A stretch of DNA of 46,643 nucleotides from JBBIOI01 sp037443425 (GTDB taxonomy: Bacteria; Desulfobacterota; BSN033; UBA1163), in the NCBI GenBank assembly GCA_037443425.1, contig JBBIOI010000010.1:1-46643 (forward strand), given 5' to 3'. This document shows positions 16,279 to 23,388 of the stretch, in pieces (position 1 is the stretch's first letter; each line of letters begins with the position of its first letter). The translations under genes were made by a program, and so were the position numbers. The notes beneath the pieces were generated by a model that saw only the letters and a list, made by a program, of their open reading frames with translations, was not told where the DNA came from and did not search any database.

Positions 16279-17096
16279 CAAAGAAGGTCTTTGTTATTGA
16301 TGTATCTAAATGTAATGGATGCTATTGTTGCCAGATTGTATGTAAGGATGAGCACGTGGGAAATGACTGGACGCCTATTGCAAAACCTCAGCCCGACACA
16401 GGGCAGTTCTGGATGAGGATGACCGAAAGGGTAAGAGGAAGCGTACCTAAGGTTAAAATAGCTTACAGACCACACCTTTGTATGCATTGTGATAATGCAC
16501 CTTGTATGGATTCTTGTCCTGTTGATGGAGCTATATACAAAAGAGAGGATGGCCTTGTAATTATTGATCCATTGAAATGTACTGGATGTAAAAATTGTAT
16601 TGATGCGTGCCCTTATAGCACTATCTTTTTCAATGAAGATCTTAATATTGCCCAGAAATGCACAGGATGTGCCCATTTAATTGATAATGGATGGAAGGAG
16701 CCTCGATGCGTTGATGCCTGCCCTACATTGGCCCTTAGATTTATGGATGAAAACGAGGCCAAAGATTTAATTAAAAAAGCAGAAATCTGGAAACCTGAGA
16801 TAGGAAAGAAACTCAAACCAAGGGTATTCTATTTAAATCTGCCAAAAAAGTTTATTGCTGGCACAGTCTATGATCCGGTAGAAAAGGAGGTTATTATTGG
16901 GGCTTCGTGCATATTGAAAGAGGCTCGGACTGGTAAACGATATGTAGTAAAGACTGATAGTTATGGTGATTTCTGGTTTGAGGGTCTGAAGGATAATAAA
17001 TTCGATTTAGAGATAAAGAAAGGTAGAAAAACTAAGGTATTTAAAAACTTAGACACAACAGAAAATGATATTAATCTTGGAGATATACCTTTTTAA
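16275..17096 (+). CDS. iron-sulfur small subunit of the transhydroxylase-like enzyme, with C-terminal beta-sandwich domain
   Basis: The start is the ATG at 16275, which overlaps the large-subunit stop (ATGA) and has GAAGGAG seven bases upstream. The in-frame ATG at 16254 precedes that site and is rejected. The 273 residues agree with the roughly 275-residue transhydroxylase beta subunit. Four cysteine groups are visible: CNGCYCCQIVC, CMHCDNAPCMDSC, CTGCKNCIDAC and CTGC-x12-CVDAC. That is enough for four [4Fe-4S] clusters, whereas I recall three for the Pelobacter protein. Residues about 190-273 (IAGTVYDP, VKTDSYGDFWFEGL) form a carboxypeptidase-regulatory/Cna-B-like beta domain. That domain is typical of transhydroxylase beta subunits and absent from ordinary PsrB/NrfC proteins. 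Confidence 0.85.
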   Translation: MTKKVFVIDVSKCNGCYCCQIVCKDEHVGNDWTPIAKPQPDTGQFWMRMTERVRGSVPKVKIAYRPHLCMHCDNAPCMDSCPVDGAIYKREDGLVIIDPLKCTGCKNCIDACPYSTIFFNEDLNIAQKCTGCAHLIDNGWKEPRCVDACPTLALRFMDENEAKDLIKKAEIWKPEIGKKLKPRVFYLNLPKKFIAGTVYDPVEKEVIIGASCILKEARTGKRYVVKTDSYGDFWFEGLKDNKFDLEIKKGRKTKVFKNLDTTENDINLGDIPF

Positions 17097-17124
17097 AAAA
17101 TATTATAATGAGGAGGGATTAAAA

Positions 17125-17202
17125 ATGGAAAAAGAAGAAAAAAACAGAGCGGGAATGAATCGAAGAACTTTTCTTAAAGTAGGAAGTAATGGAACAATAT
17201 GA
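17125..17202 (+). pseudogene. truncated start of a Tat-exported protein
   Basis: A strong AGGAGGG (17111-17117) precedes an ATG at 17125. It encodes a 25-residue peptide with the twin-arginine motif NRRTFLKVG and then stops at TGA (17200-17202). The hydrophobic core and mature domain expected after a Tat motif are missing. From 17189 the same DNA, in the +1 frame, is the middle of an amidohydrolase. This looks like the 5' end of one gene joined by deletion to the 3' half of another. Confidence 0.6.
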
Positions 17203-17725
17203 TTTACCAATATGGATTCACCCTGCAAGAGACAAAGATGTTCCTGATTATCCAGGTGAGAAAGTAGCAAAATATGGCCTTTTCGTAGCATTTGGATGGC
17301 CTTATGAAACATCAATGGCAATGGGAAGACTTGTTTACAGTGGTGTCATGGAAAAATTTCCTAACTTGAAATTTATAGCACATCATTGTGGCGCGATGAT
17401 TCCATTTTTTTCTGTAAGAATCCCAGTTCCTGAAGCTGCTGGCCCAGGAGAAATTATGAAACTTACAAAACCTCCTGTGCAATATTTTAAGAGGTTTTAT
17501 GGCGATACCGTATTAGGGGGCAATACCCCTGCCCTTATGTGTGGTTATGCATTCTTTGGGGCTGACTATATGGTTTTTGGTACTGACTATCCATATCCTG
17601 GCCCATTTCCAGGTGATCTAAATGTAGAATCAATTATTAAAGCGATTGATCGTATGAATATACCAAATGAAGAGAAGGCAAAGATATTTTCGAAAAATCC
17701 AAGAAAACTGCTTAAATTAATTTAG
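17189..17725 (+). pseudogene. C-terminal half of an ACMSD-family amidohydrolase (5'-truncated)
   Basis: The 178 residues align along their length with residues 148-320 of the intact amidohydrolase at 45592-46554: QYDLPIWIHP against EYDLPIFLHP, HHCGAMIPFF against HHLGAMLPFF, GTDYPYPGPF against GTDYPFGAED. The first 147 or so residues, which hold the N-terminal metal-binding site and half of the TIM barrel, are absent, and a TAG codon lies three codons upstream in frame. No ribosome site suits the internal ATG. An active enzyme is very unlikely. Its place just after the transhydroxylase subunits suggests that the operon once had its own decarboxylase/hydrolase. Confidence 0.75.
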
Positions 17726-17749
17726 CTTATAATCTTTTGTCTTGTTTTT

Positions 17750-17793
17750 AGGGTTCAAGGGAAATAGAACTAATTAGTTATCCCTTGGACCCT
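17750..17793. terminator. stem-loop between convergent transcription units
   Basis: AGGGTTCAAGGGA (17750-17762) and TCCCTTGGACCCT (17781-17793) pair at 12 of 13 positions around an 18-nt loop. It lies at the meeting point of the plus-strand transhydroxylase operon and the minus-strand MaoC gene, overlapping the last codons of the latter. No strong T-run follows on either strand, so efficiency is uncertain. Confidence 0.45.
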
Positions 17794-18226
17794 GAAAATT
17801 ATCTTTACTTTTTTTGGGTGGCATTACCCATGCAACTCCATCAATAACCATTTTACCATCCTGATTTAAACATATCGTTTTAAGTTTAACACGATTTTTC
17901 TCAGGGATAATCTCGATTACCTCGACCTTTACTGTAATTTCATCACCTATCCTTACAGGGGCAATAAATTTTACTTCCTGGGAAAGGTATATAGTTCCAT
18001 TTCCAGGAAGAATATTTCCTATAACTGCTGATATAATACCTACAGAGAGTATACCGTGGGCGATCCTTCCTTTGAATATTGTTTTTTCAGCATATGAATG
18101 ATCAAGATGGATGGGATTAAAATCTCCTGTGGCCATTGCAAAATTATATATTGATTCTTCTGTTATTATCTTTTTAATTTGAGCTGTATCTCCAATATTT
18201 AATTCGTCAATAGATTTTGCTTCCAT
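17774..18226 (-). CDS. MaoC-like hot-dog dehydratase ((R)-specific enoyl-CoA hydratase type)
   Basis: A 150-residue single hot-dog domain carrying the hydratase-2 signature ATGDFNPIHLDHSYA, with the catalytic Asp35/His40 pair and the downstream GRIAHGILSVG segment. It would hydrate trans-2-enoyl-CoA to (R)-3-hydroxyacyl-CoA, or act in a related dehydration. AGAGGG lies upstream of the ATG. It is the last gene of a minus-strand run, 11 bp after the Clp1-like kinase, with which it has no obvious functional tie. A link to acyl-CoA metabolism of the liv/ligase genes is plausible. Confidence 0.88.
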   Translation of the reverse strand: MEAKSIDELNIGDTAQIKKIITEESIYNFAMATGDFNPIHLDHSYAEKTIFKGRIAHGILSVGIISAVIGNILPGNGTIYLSQEVKFIAPVRIGDEITVKVEVIEIIPEKNRVKLKTICLNQDGKMVIDGVAWVMPPKKSKDNFQGPRDN

Positions 18227-18237
18227 TGTCTTACCCT

Positions 18238-19140
18238 CTATATTTTTACTTCTTCAAAATTTGAGTTTAATATTATAGAACCAAGTTGAATTTTTTTTAC
18301 ACCAATGATTTTTTTAATTGGCGTTAATATTTTTAAAATCCCCTTATCTTCAAAACATTCTTTAATAATGGCCAGACCAATCGTTTCATCATCATTATCT
18401 TTTAATCCAATTAAAAGTCCTTCTGTCTGTAACGCCCAGCTTATGGGTATGGAGAAGCCTTTTGAACTCAATACCTTCCCTTCTATCTCTAATTTATTAG
18501 TATCGATTTCTTGAATTGAAGAATTATAAAAATAGTTTTGAAACAATTTTGCCCTATATATTCTCCTCTCCTCCATTGATCTTATTTTTACCTTTTCAGA
18601 TGGCGAAATCCGATAAATCAAGTAATTTGGATTATCCTTATATAATCCTAAAATCCCATCAAGTTCATCCTTTCTCTCAATAGAGATGATAAATTTAGGA
18701 GAGATAAGGTCGATTTTCCTCCTTTTAAGCTCTTTCCCTCCTTCCCCTGATATATATCCAGTGGTATCTATTAAGATAATTTCAGATTGCCGTGATACTG
18801 CCTTATCGACCATTCTTTTTACACCCGTGAGATGAATGTTGAAATGATTTTCAGGAGAGGTTGAACCTACAAAAAAAATCTCAGCCGATTTAATAGATCC
18901 CCAATCAATGGGAGATTCAAATGTTAGAAAACCAATAGTTGTAGGAGGACCGAGAAAAGACTGTCCAATATCAGCATCAACAAGAGAAACCCTTAAACCT
19001 TGTTCACAAAGTTTAGTAATGAGAAATTTTGCAAGTGTGCTTTTCCCTGTATCAGTGGCTCCAATTATTAATGCAATCCCTTTTTCTTTCTTTAAATCCT
19101 CAACAATATTATACCATTCATTCGATGCTGAAATTTCCAT
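18238..19140 (-). CDS. Clp1/Grc3-type polynucleotide 5'-hydroxyl kinase-like P-loop protein
   Basis: The 300-residue product has a P-loop GATDTGKST at residues 27-35 and a Walker-like DADIGQSFLGPP stretch at 55-66. This matches the Clp1/Grc3 family hallmark of a (D)xDxGQ(S) motif followed by PP after the P-loop, then the LIDTTGYISG strand-loop. In archaea and eukaryotes these proteins phosphorylate RNA or DNA 5'-OH ends; bacterial members are poorly studied. The C-terminal 100 residues (GLLIGLKDNDDETIGLAII) resemble the small beta domain of that family. No clear ribosome site precedes the ATG, and the TPR gene ends 16 bp upstream, so translation may be coupled. Its biological role here is unknown. 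Confidence 0.72.
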   Translation of the reverse strand: MEISASNEWYNIVEDLKKEKGIALIIGATDTGKSTLAKFLITKLCEQGLRVSLVDADIGQSFLGPPTTIGFLTFESPIDWGSIKSAEIFFVGSTSPENHFNIHLTGVKRMVDKAVSRQSEIILIDTTGYISGEGGKELKRRKIDLISPKFIISIERKDELDGILGLYKDNPNYLIYRISPSEKVKIRSMEERRIYRAKLFQNYFYNSSIQEIDTNKLEIEGKVLSSKGFSIPISWALQTEGLLIGLKDNDDETIGLAIIKECFEDKGILKILTPIKKIIGVKKIQLGSIILNSNFEEVKI

Positions 19141-19156
19141 CGAATCTATATATCGA

Positions 19157-21439
19157 CTATTTATTCAATATTTGTCTTGCTTCATCTGCTCCTGGAAATT
19201 TTGTGTCAAGCTCAAGGGCCTTCCTCAATTCTTTCTTTGCATTTTCAATATCTCCATTTTTATAATAAGCCATTCCAAGGTGATACCTCATAATTGGATT
19301 GTTTTGAATCTTTTCATTAGCCTCTTTTAAATAAACTATTGCCCTACTAAATATATTCTTCCTATAGTAGACCCATCCAATCGTATCAGATATATGAGGA
19401 TCCTCGGGGAATTGCTCTTTTGCAATCTGAGCTAAATTCAGTGCCTCATCAATATTTTCTCCTCTTTCAGCATATAAGTAAGCTAAATTATTTGCAGCAG
19501 GAGCAAACCTCGGATTGATCTTCAATGCCTTTTTATAATACTCTATGGCATTTTCATATTTTTTCTGTGTATCATAGATAATTCCCAACCCCATAAGGGC
19601 TGATAACGAATTGGGATCTTTCTTTAATGCCTCATTATATCCATTTATTGCCTTATCTGTAATATTCTGCCTTACATAAAAATTTCCAAGCGAAATATAG
19701 AATCCCGCTATATTTGGATTTAACTCGATAGCCTTCTTAAAATTTGCTTCTGCCTTAACAATATCTTTATTCAGTTCATAAACATGTCCTAAGATATTAT
19801 AGAAAAAAGGATTTTGAGGTGAAATCTTTGTTTGGGCTTCAACCCTATCTATTGCCTTCTTTACGTCTTTCTGATTAAGATAAATGACAACTAAAAGATT
19901 CAGTGCCTCTAAAAAATTTGGCTGAAGAGATAAAGCCTTTTCCAGTTGTGCAATTGCTTCCTTATCTTTTCTTTGGGCTAAAAGTAAACGACTCTTATGA
20001 AAATAGCCATTTGGATTATTGGGTGCTATCTCAATAACTTCATCAAATGATTTCTGTGCCTTTTGAATTTCCCGTTTAAATAGATAGGCGTTACCAAGAA
20101 TAAGGTTTGCTTGAACCGATTTTGGATTCCTTTTAAGAATCTCCTGGGCCTCCTCAATAGCCAGATCAAATGCACCTGTCCTGAGATTAATGTCCGCAAG
20201 TAAAAGCCTTCCCTCAATCCAGTTTGGATTTAGTTTAACAGATTCTGAAAGTGCTGCTTTCCCTTGTTGTAGATCTCTATTTCCAAGATGGGCAAGCCCG
20301 AGAAAGTGGTGAGCCATAAAAGACTTGGGGTTCTCTTTTATATAGGACTGGAATAAGTTTACAGCGTCGTTAAACTCTCTTTTTGCAAGATGTATTCTTC
20401 CCTTAAGGAAAATTCCATCATGACTTTTGGGATTAATCTCAAGGATTTTCCCTACAACCTCAGAGGCCTTATCAAGTTTATTGTCATTCAAATAAAGGTC
20501 CGCAAGTTTTGCCCTTGCAGGAATACCCTTAGAATCGATTTCAATAGCCTTTTGATAGGCCTCAATAGCCCTTTCTTTTTTACCCCAGAGTAGATAAAAA
20601 TCCCCTAAATGAAGATGCGAGGTTATCCTTTTGGGATCAACCTCGATTGACTTTAAAAACTGTTTCTCAGCTTCGTCCATCTTCTTTAATGAAACGTAGA
20701 AATTACCTAAGGCGATATAAGAGCCAGGATCTTTAGAGTCGATCCTTGTTACCTCGATTAACTCAGCTTCTGCCTGATCAATCTTTCCAGTCTTTTGATA
20801 GAATTCCGCCAATGCAAATCGAGCCCGCATAGATTTTTCATCTATCTTTATTGCTTCTTTAAGTGTCTGTTCAGCTTTAGAAAAATCTTTTTTCATGATA
20901 TAAAGATTTGCCAGGTGGAGATAGGCATCGATTCTTTTTGGGTCCTGCTCAATTGCCTTTTTGGCCTCCTCAATAGCCTTCTCAAGATTTCTATCCAAGA
21001 TATATATGGAACTCATTAATAATCGACCCGATGAATTATTTGGTTGCTTGGAAAGGATCTTCTCTGCTTGCTCCCTTGCCTTCTCATTATCCCTTGAAAG
21101 GAGATAAAGGTTTCCAAGCTGGATCCGGGCCTCTATAAAGTCTTGATCGATATCAACACATTTTGAAAATTCAGAAAAGGCTTCCCTAAATTGACCAACC
21201 CTTAGATGAGAAAGACCTAATTTATAACGGGCTTGGGCATTTTTTGGATCGATTTGTATAACATTTTTATACTCAATGATAGCCTCCTTGAACTTATTTT
21301 CAGAAAAATATTTCTCTCCCCTTTTCCAGTGTCTCTCCTTCTTTGCCTCTTTACTACAACCAGCAAAACCTATAATTATGGTTGAGAAAAAGATTATTAA
21401 TACAGCATAAGTCATAAGTTTATTACGCATAATACCCAT
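19157..21439 (-). CDS. TPR-repeat lipoprotein
   Basis: A 760-residue protein beginning with a lipoprotein signal peptide (hydrophobic core, then the lipobox-like GFAGC with Cys28). The rest is about 20 tandem 34-residue tetratricopeptide repeats; segments such as FKEAIIEYKNVIQIDPKNAQ and YENAIEYYKKALKINPRFAP show the usual A-x-Y-x3-L and P spacing. It ends soon after the last repeat with no enzymatic domain. AGGAGG precedes the first ATG. The architecture resembles the large TPR lipoproteins of exosortase/exopolysaccharide systems, but no exosortase gene lies here. It most likely acts as a scaffold at the inner face of the outer membrane or on the periplasmic side. Confidence 0.88.
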   Translation of the reverse strand: MGIMRNKLMTYAVLIIFFSTIIIGFAGCSKEAKKERHWKRGEKYFSENKFKEAIIEYKNVIQIDPKNAQARYKLGLSHLRVGQFREAFSEFSKCVDIDQDFIEARIQLGNLYLLSRDNEKAREQAEKILSKQPNNSSGRLLMSSIYILDRNLEKAIEEAKKAIEQDPKRIDAYLHLANLYIMKKDFSKAEQTLKEAIKIDEKSMRARFALAEFYQKTGKIDQAEAELIEVTRIDSKDPGSYIALGNFYVSLKKMDEAEKQFLKSIEVDPKRITSHLHLGDFYLLWGKKERAIEAYQKAIEIDSKGIPARAKLADLYLNDNKLDKASEVVGKILEINPKSHDGIFLKGRIHLAKREFNDAVNLFQSYIKENPKSFMAHHFLGLAHLGNRDLQQGKAALSESVKLNPNWIEGRLLLADINLRTGAFDLAIEEAQEILKRNPKSVQANLILGNAYLFKREIQKAQKSFDEVIEIAPNNPNGYFHKSRLLLAQRKDKEAIAQLEKALSLQPNFLEALNLLVVIYLNQKDVKKAIDRVEAQTKISPQNPFFYNILGHVYELNKDIVKAEANFKKAIELNPNIAGFYISLGNFYVRQNITDKAINGYNEALKKDPNSLSALMGLGIIYDTQKKYENAIEYYKKALKINPRFAPAANNLAYLYAERGENIDEALNLAQIAKEQFPEDPHISDTIGWVYYRKNIFSRAIVYLKEANEKIQNNPIMRYHLGMAYYKNGDIENAKKELRKALELDTKFPGADEARQILNK

Positions 21440-21606
21440 TTAAAATTCCTCCTTTTTGATTCTGTTTTAATTTATATACCATATTTTTAACACTTTAACT
21501 AATTATTTTGAATTCCTTTACCTTATTAAGAAGATTAAATGGCAGAGGCTTTGCTTTAATAATTCTTTCCTGAAACTATAAATTTTGCCCCATAAAAGGG
21601 TTAGAA

Positions 21607-22278
21607 TTATTTTGATGATAATAATATCTTTCCAAAGAGGGCTTCTGCAATGCTTTTAGTATGTTGAGAATTTATCTGTATCCGAATTCCTTTTAAAAGG
21701 GGTGGAGGACCTCCATATAATTTTTGATAATCATCTATTATATTTCTTTTAAAGGATATCCATTTATTTAAATCGGAAGAACCTGATTTAACAGTTATAA
21801 TTTTAATTTTTGCGTTTATGGGCCATCCGATAGATTCATCTGAAATTGTTCCTTCTGGAGCCATTTTATCCCAGACATAACTAATTACCTGCCTTCCTTC
21901 AAAGGCAATCAACAATTGTGCAGCCTGATCATTCTTCTTTCTATCTCTAACATCTCCTCCCACAGGGAGTCTAATAACCTTCCATTTCCATGAGATAAAT
22001 GGGTATTTAACAGGGTCTATATTCAATGGTTTTTCAAGAGAGAAAGAGGCAGAAACGCTTTTAAAATATGCTATTGTCTCACCATCTTCTTTAATTATCT
22101 TAAAATCAGCCTCTCCTGTTTTTTCCTTTAGCTTCCATCCTGAAGGAACACCATCAGGCCCTAAGGCTGTTTCAAATGTTATCTCAATAGTTTCTTGATT
22201 GTTAGTAATTTGAGAAAGGGATATGCTGTAAATATTCAGTAAAATTAAGCAAAATACAGTTATTTTTAGTAACTTCAA
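21607..22278 (-). CDS. DUF3047 family secreted protein
   Basis: A 223-residue protein with a Sec signal peptide (MKLLKITVFCLILLNIYSIS). It shows the DUF3047 pattern of conserved aromatic and acidic positions: FISWKWKV, LPVGGDVRDRKKNDQAAQLL, ISYVWD, IIDDYQKLYGGPPPLLKGI. In place of the usual DSDNT near the C-terminus it has NSQHTKS. The start is a TTG with AGAGGAAT just upstream, and no ATG is available nearby. The function of the family is not known. It sits between the TPR lipoprotein and the zinc alcohol dehydrogenase on one strand. Confidence 0.8.
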   Translation of the reverse strand: MKLLKITVFCLILLNIYSISLSQITNNQETIEITFETALGPDGVPSGWKLKEKTGEADFKIIKEDGETIAYFKSVSASFSLEKPLNIDPVKYPFISWKWKVIRLPVGGDVRDRKKNDQAAQLLIAFEGRQVISYVWDKMAPEGTISDESIGWPINAKIKIITVKSGSSDLNKWISFKRNIIDDYQKLYGGPPPLLKGIRIQINSQHTKSIAEALFGKILLSSK

Positions 22279-22307
22279 CTGAATTCCTCTCTCAAAAAAT
22301 TTTATTT

Positions 22308-23369
22308 TTAAGGTTTAATAATCACTTTGATAGCACCTTCAAGCCTTTCATTAAAGACCTTCAGTGCCCTTTCAAATTGTTCTATCGGAAATACGTGTGT
22401 AATCATTGGTTTTATCTTTATTGTTCCATTTGAAATCAGTGCAATGGCCTCTTCACAGGTATTTGGATCTGCCCTTACACCCAGAAGATCTTTTTCATCA
22501 AGAACAATCTGTGTAATTGGTAATTCAACAGGTGAAGGTGGAAACCCATTCATTACAACCCTTCCACCCTTCTTTGTCATTGCAACAGCTTTTTGAACAG
22601 AATCAACTGTTCCTGCACAATCTATCGCTACATCAACCCCTTTTCCTCCTGTAAGCCTTTTGATCTTTTCAACTGGGTCGTCCTTCTCAAAATCAATACC
22701 TATTGCTCCCATCCTCTCTGCAAGTTCTAAACGATGTTTTCTCCCTATCACAAACACCCTTCCAGCCCCAAGGGCTCGAGCGAATTGGAAAGAAAGCAGT
22801 CCAACTGCACCCGGCCCAAAAACCGCAACATCATCTCCAGGCCCAACCCTTCCCCTTTTTACTCCGTGCAGGGCAGTTGCCGCTGTATCAACATTTGTTG
22901 CCTCTTCAAACGAGAGTGTATCTGGTATGTGATGGATTGTTTTAATAGAACACGAAATATACTGCGCATAAGCACCTTGTGCTGTGAATCCATAATGACG
23001 ATGCCCTGATTCTAAGTTACCATAGTTTTCGCATATATTATACCTGCCTGTCATACAATTTCGACAATATCCACATCCTTTATGTGGTTCACCCGCAACC
23101 CTATCTCCAACCTTAAAACCAAATGCCCTATTGCCGACCTTAACGACTGTCCCTGCCCATTCATGACCAATAATAGCTGGATAACTCTTTGGCCAAAGTC
23201 CTTTAAACACACCCTTAATGATCTTTGGATCAGTCCCACATATTGCAACTGCCTCAACCCTTGCTAAAACCTCTCCTTCCTCTGGTTCTGGGGTATCAAC
23301 CTCTTTTATCTCAAATTGATCAATCCCTGTAAGGACCACTGCCTTCATCTTTTTTGGAATCTCGAACAT
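22308..23369 (-). CDS. zinc-dependent medium-chain alcohol/polyol dehydrogenase
   Basis: A 353-residue MDR-family enzyme. Catalytic zinc ligands are Cys44 (AICGTD) and His69-Glu70 (GHEWAG). The structural zinc is held by Cys99, Cys102, Cys105 and Cys113. The nucleotide fold has GPGAVG at 185-190. This set matches sorbitol/threonine/polyol dehydrogenases. GAGGAGG precedes the ATG. The gene follows transketolase by 19 bp in the operon led by the XRE-cupin regulator. Together with the creatininase-fold hydrolase it recalls the Thermotoga inositol genes, where an MDR enzyme (IolM) reduces 5-keto-L-gluconate. The substrate remains inference: a polyol, sugar acid or hydroxy-ketone. Confidence 0.88.
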   Translation of the reverse strand: MFEIPKKMKAVVLTGIDQFEIKEVDTPEPEEGEVLARVEAVAICGTDPKIIKGVFKGLWPKSYPAIIGHEWAGTVVKVGNRAFGFKVGDRVAGEPHKGCGYCRNCMTGRYNICENYGNLESGHRHYGFTAQGAYAQYISCSIKTIHHIPDTLSFEEATNVDTAATALHGVKRGRVGPGDDVAVFGPGAVGLLSFQFARALGAGRVFVIGRKHRLELAERMGAIGIDFEKDDPVEKIKRLTGGKGVDVAIDCAGTVDSVQKAVAMTKKGGRVVMNGFPPSPVELPITQIVLDEKDLLGVRADPNTCEEAIALISNGTIKIKPMITHVFPIEQFERALKVFNERLEGAIKVIIKP

Positions 23370-23388
23370 ATGAGTTAACCTCCTCTAT

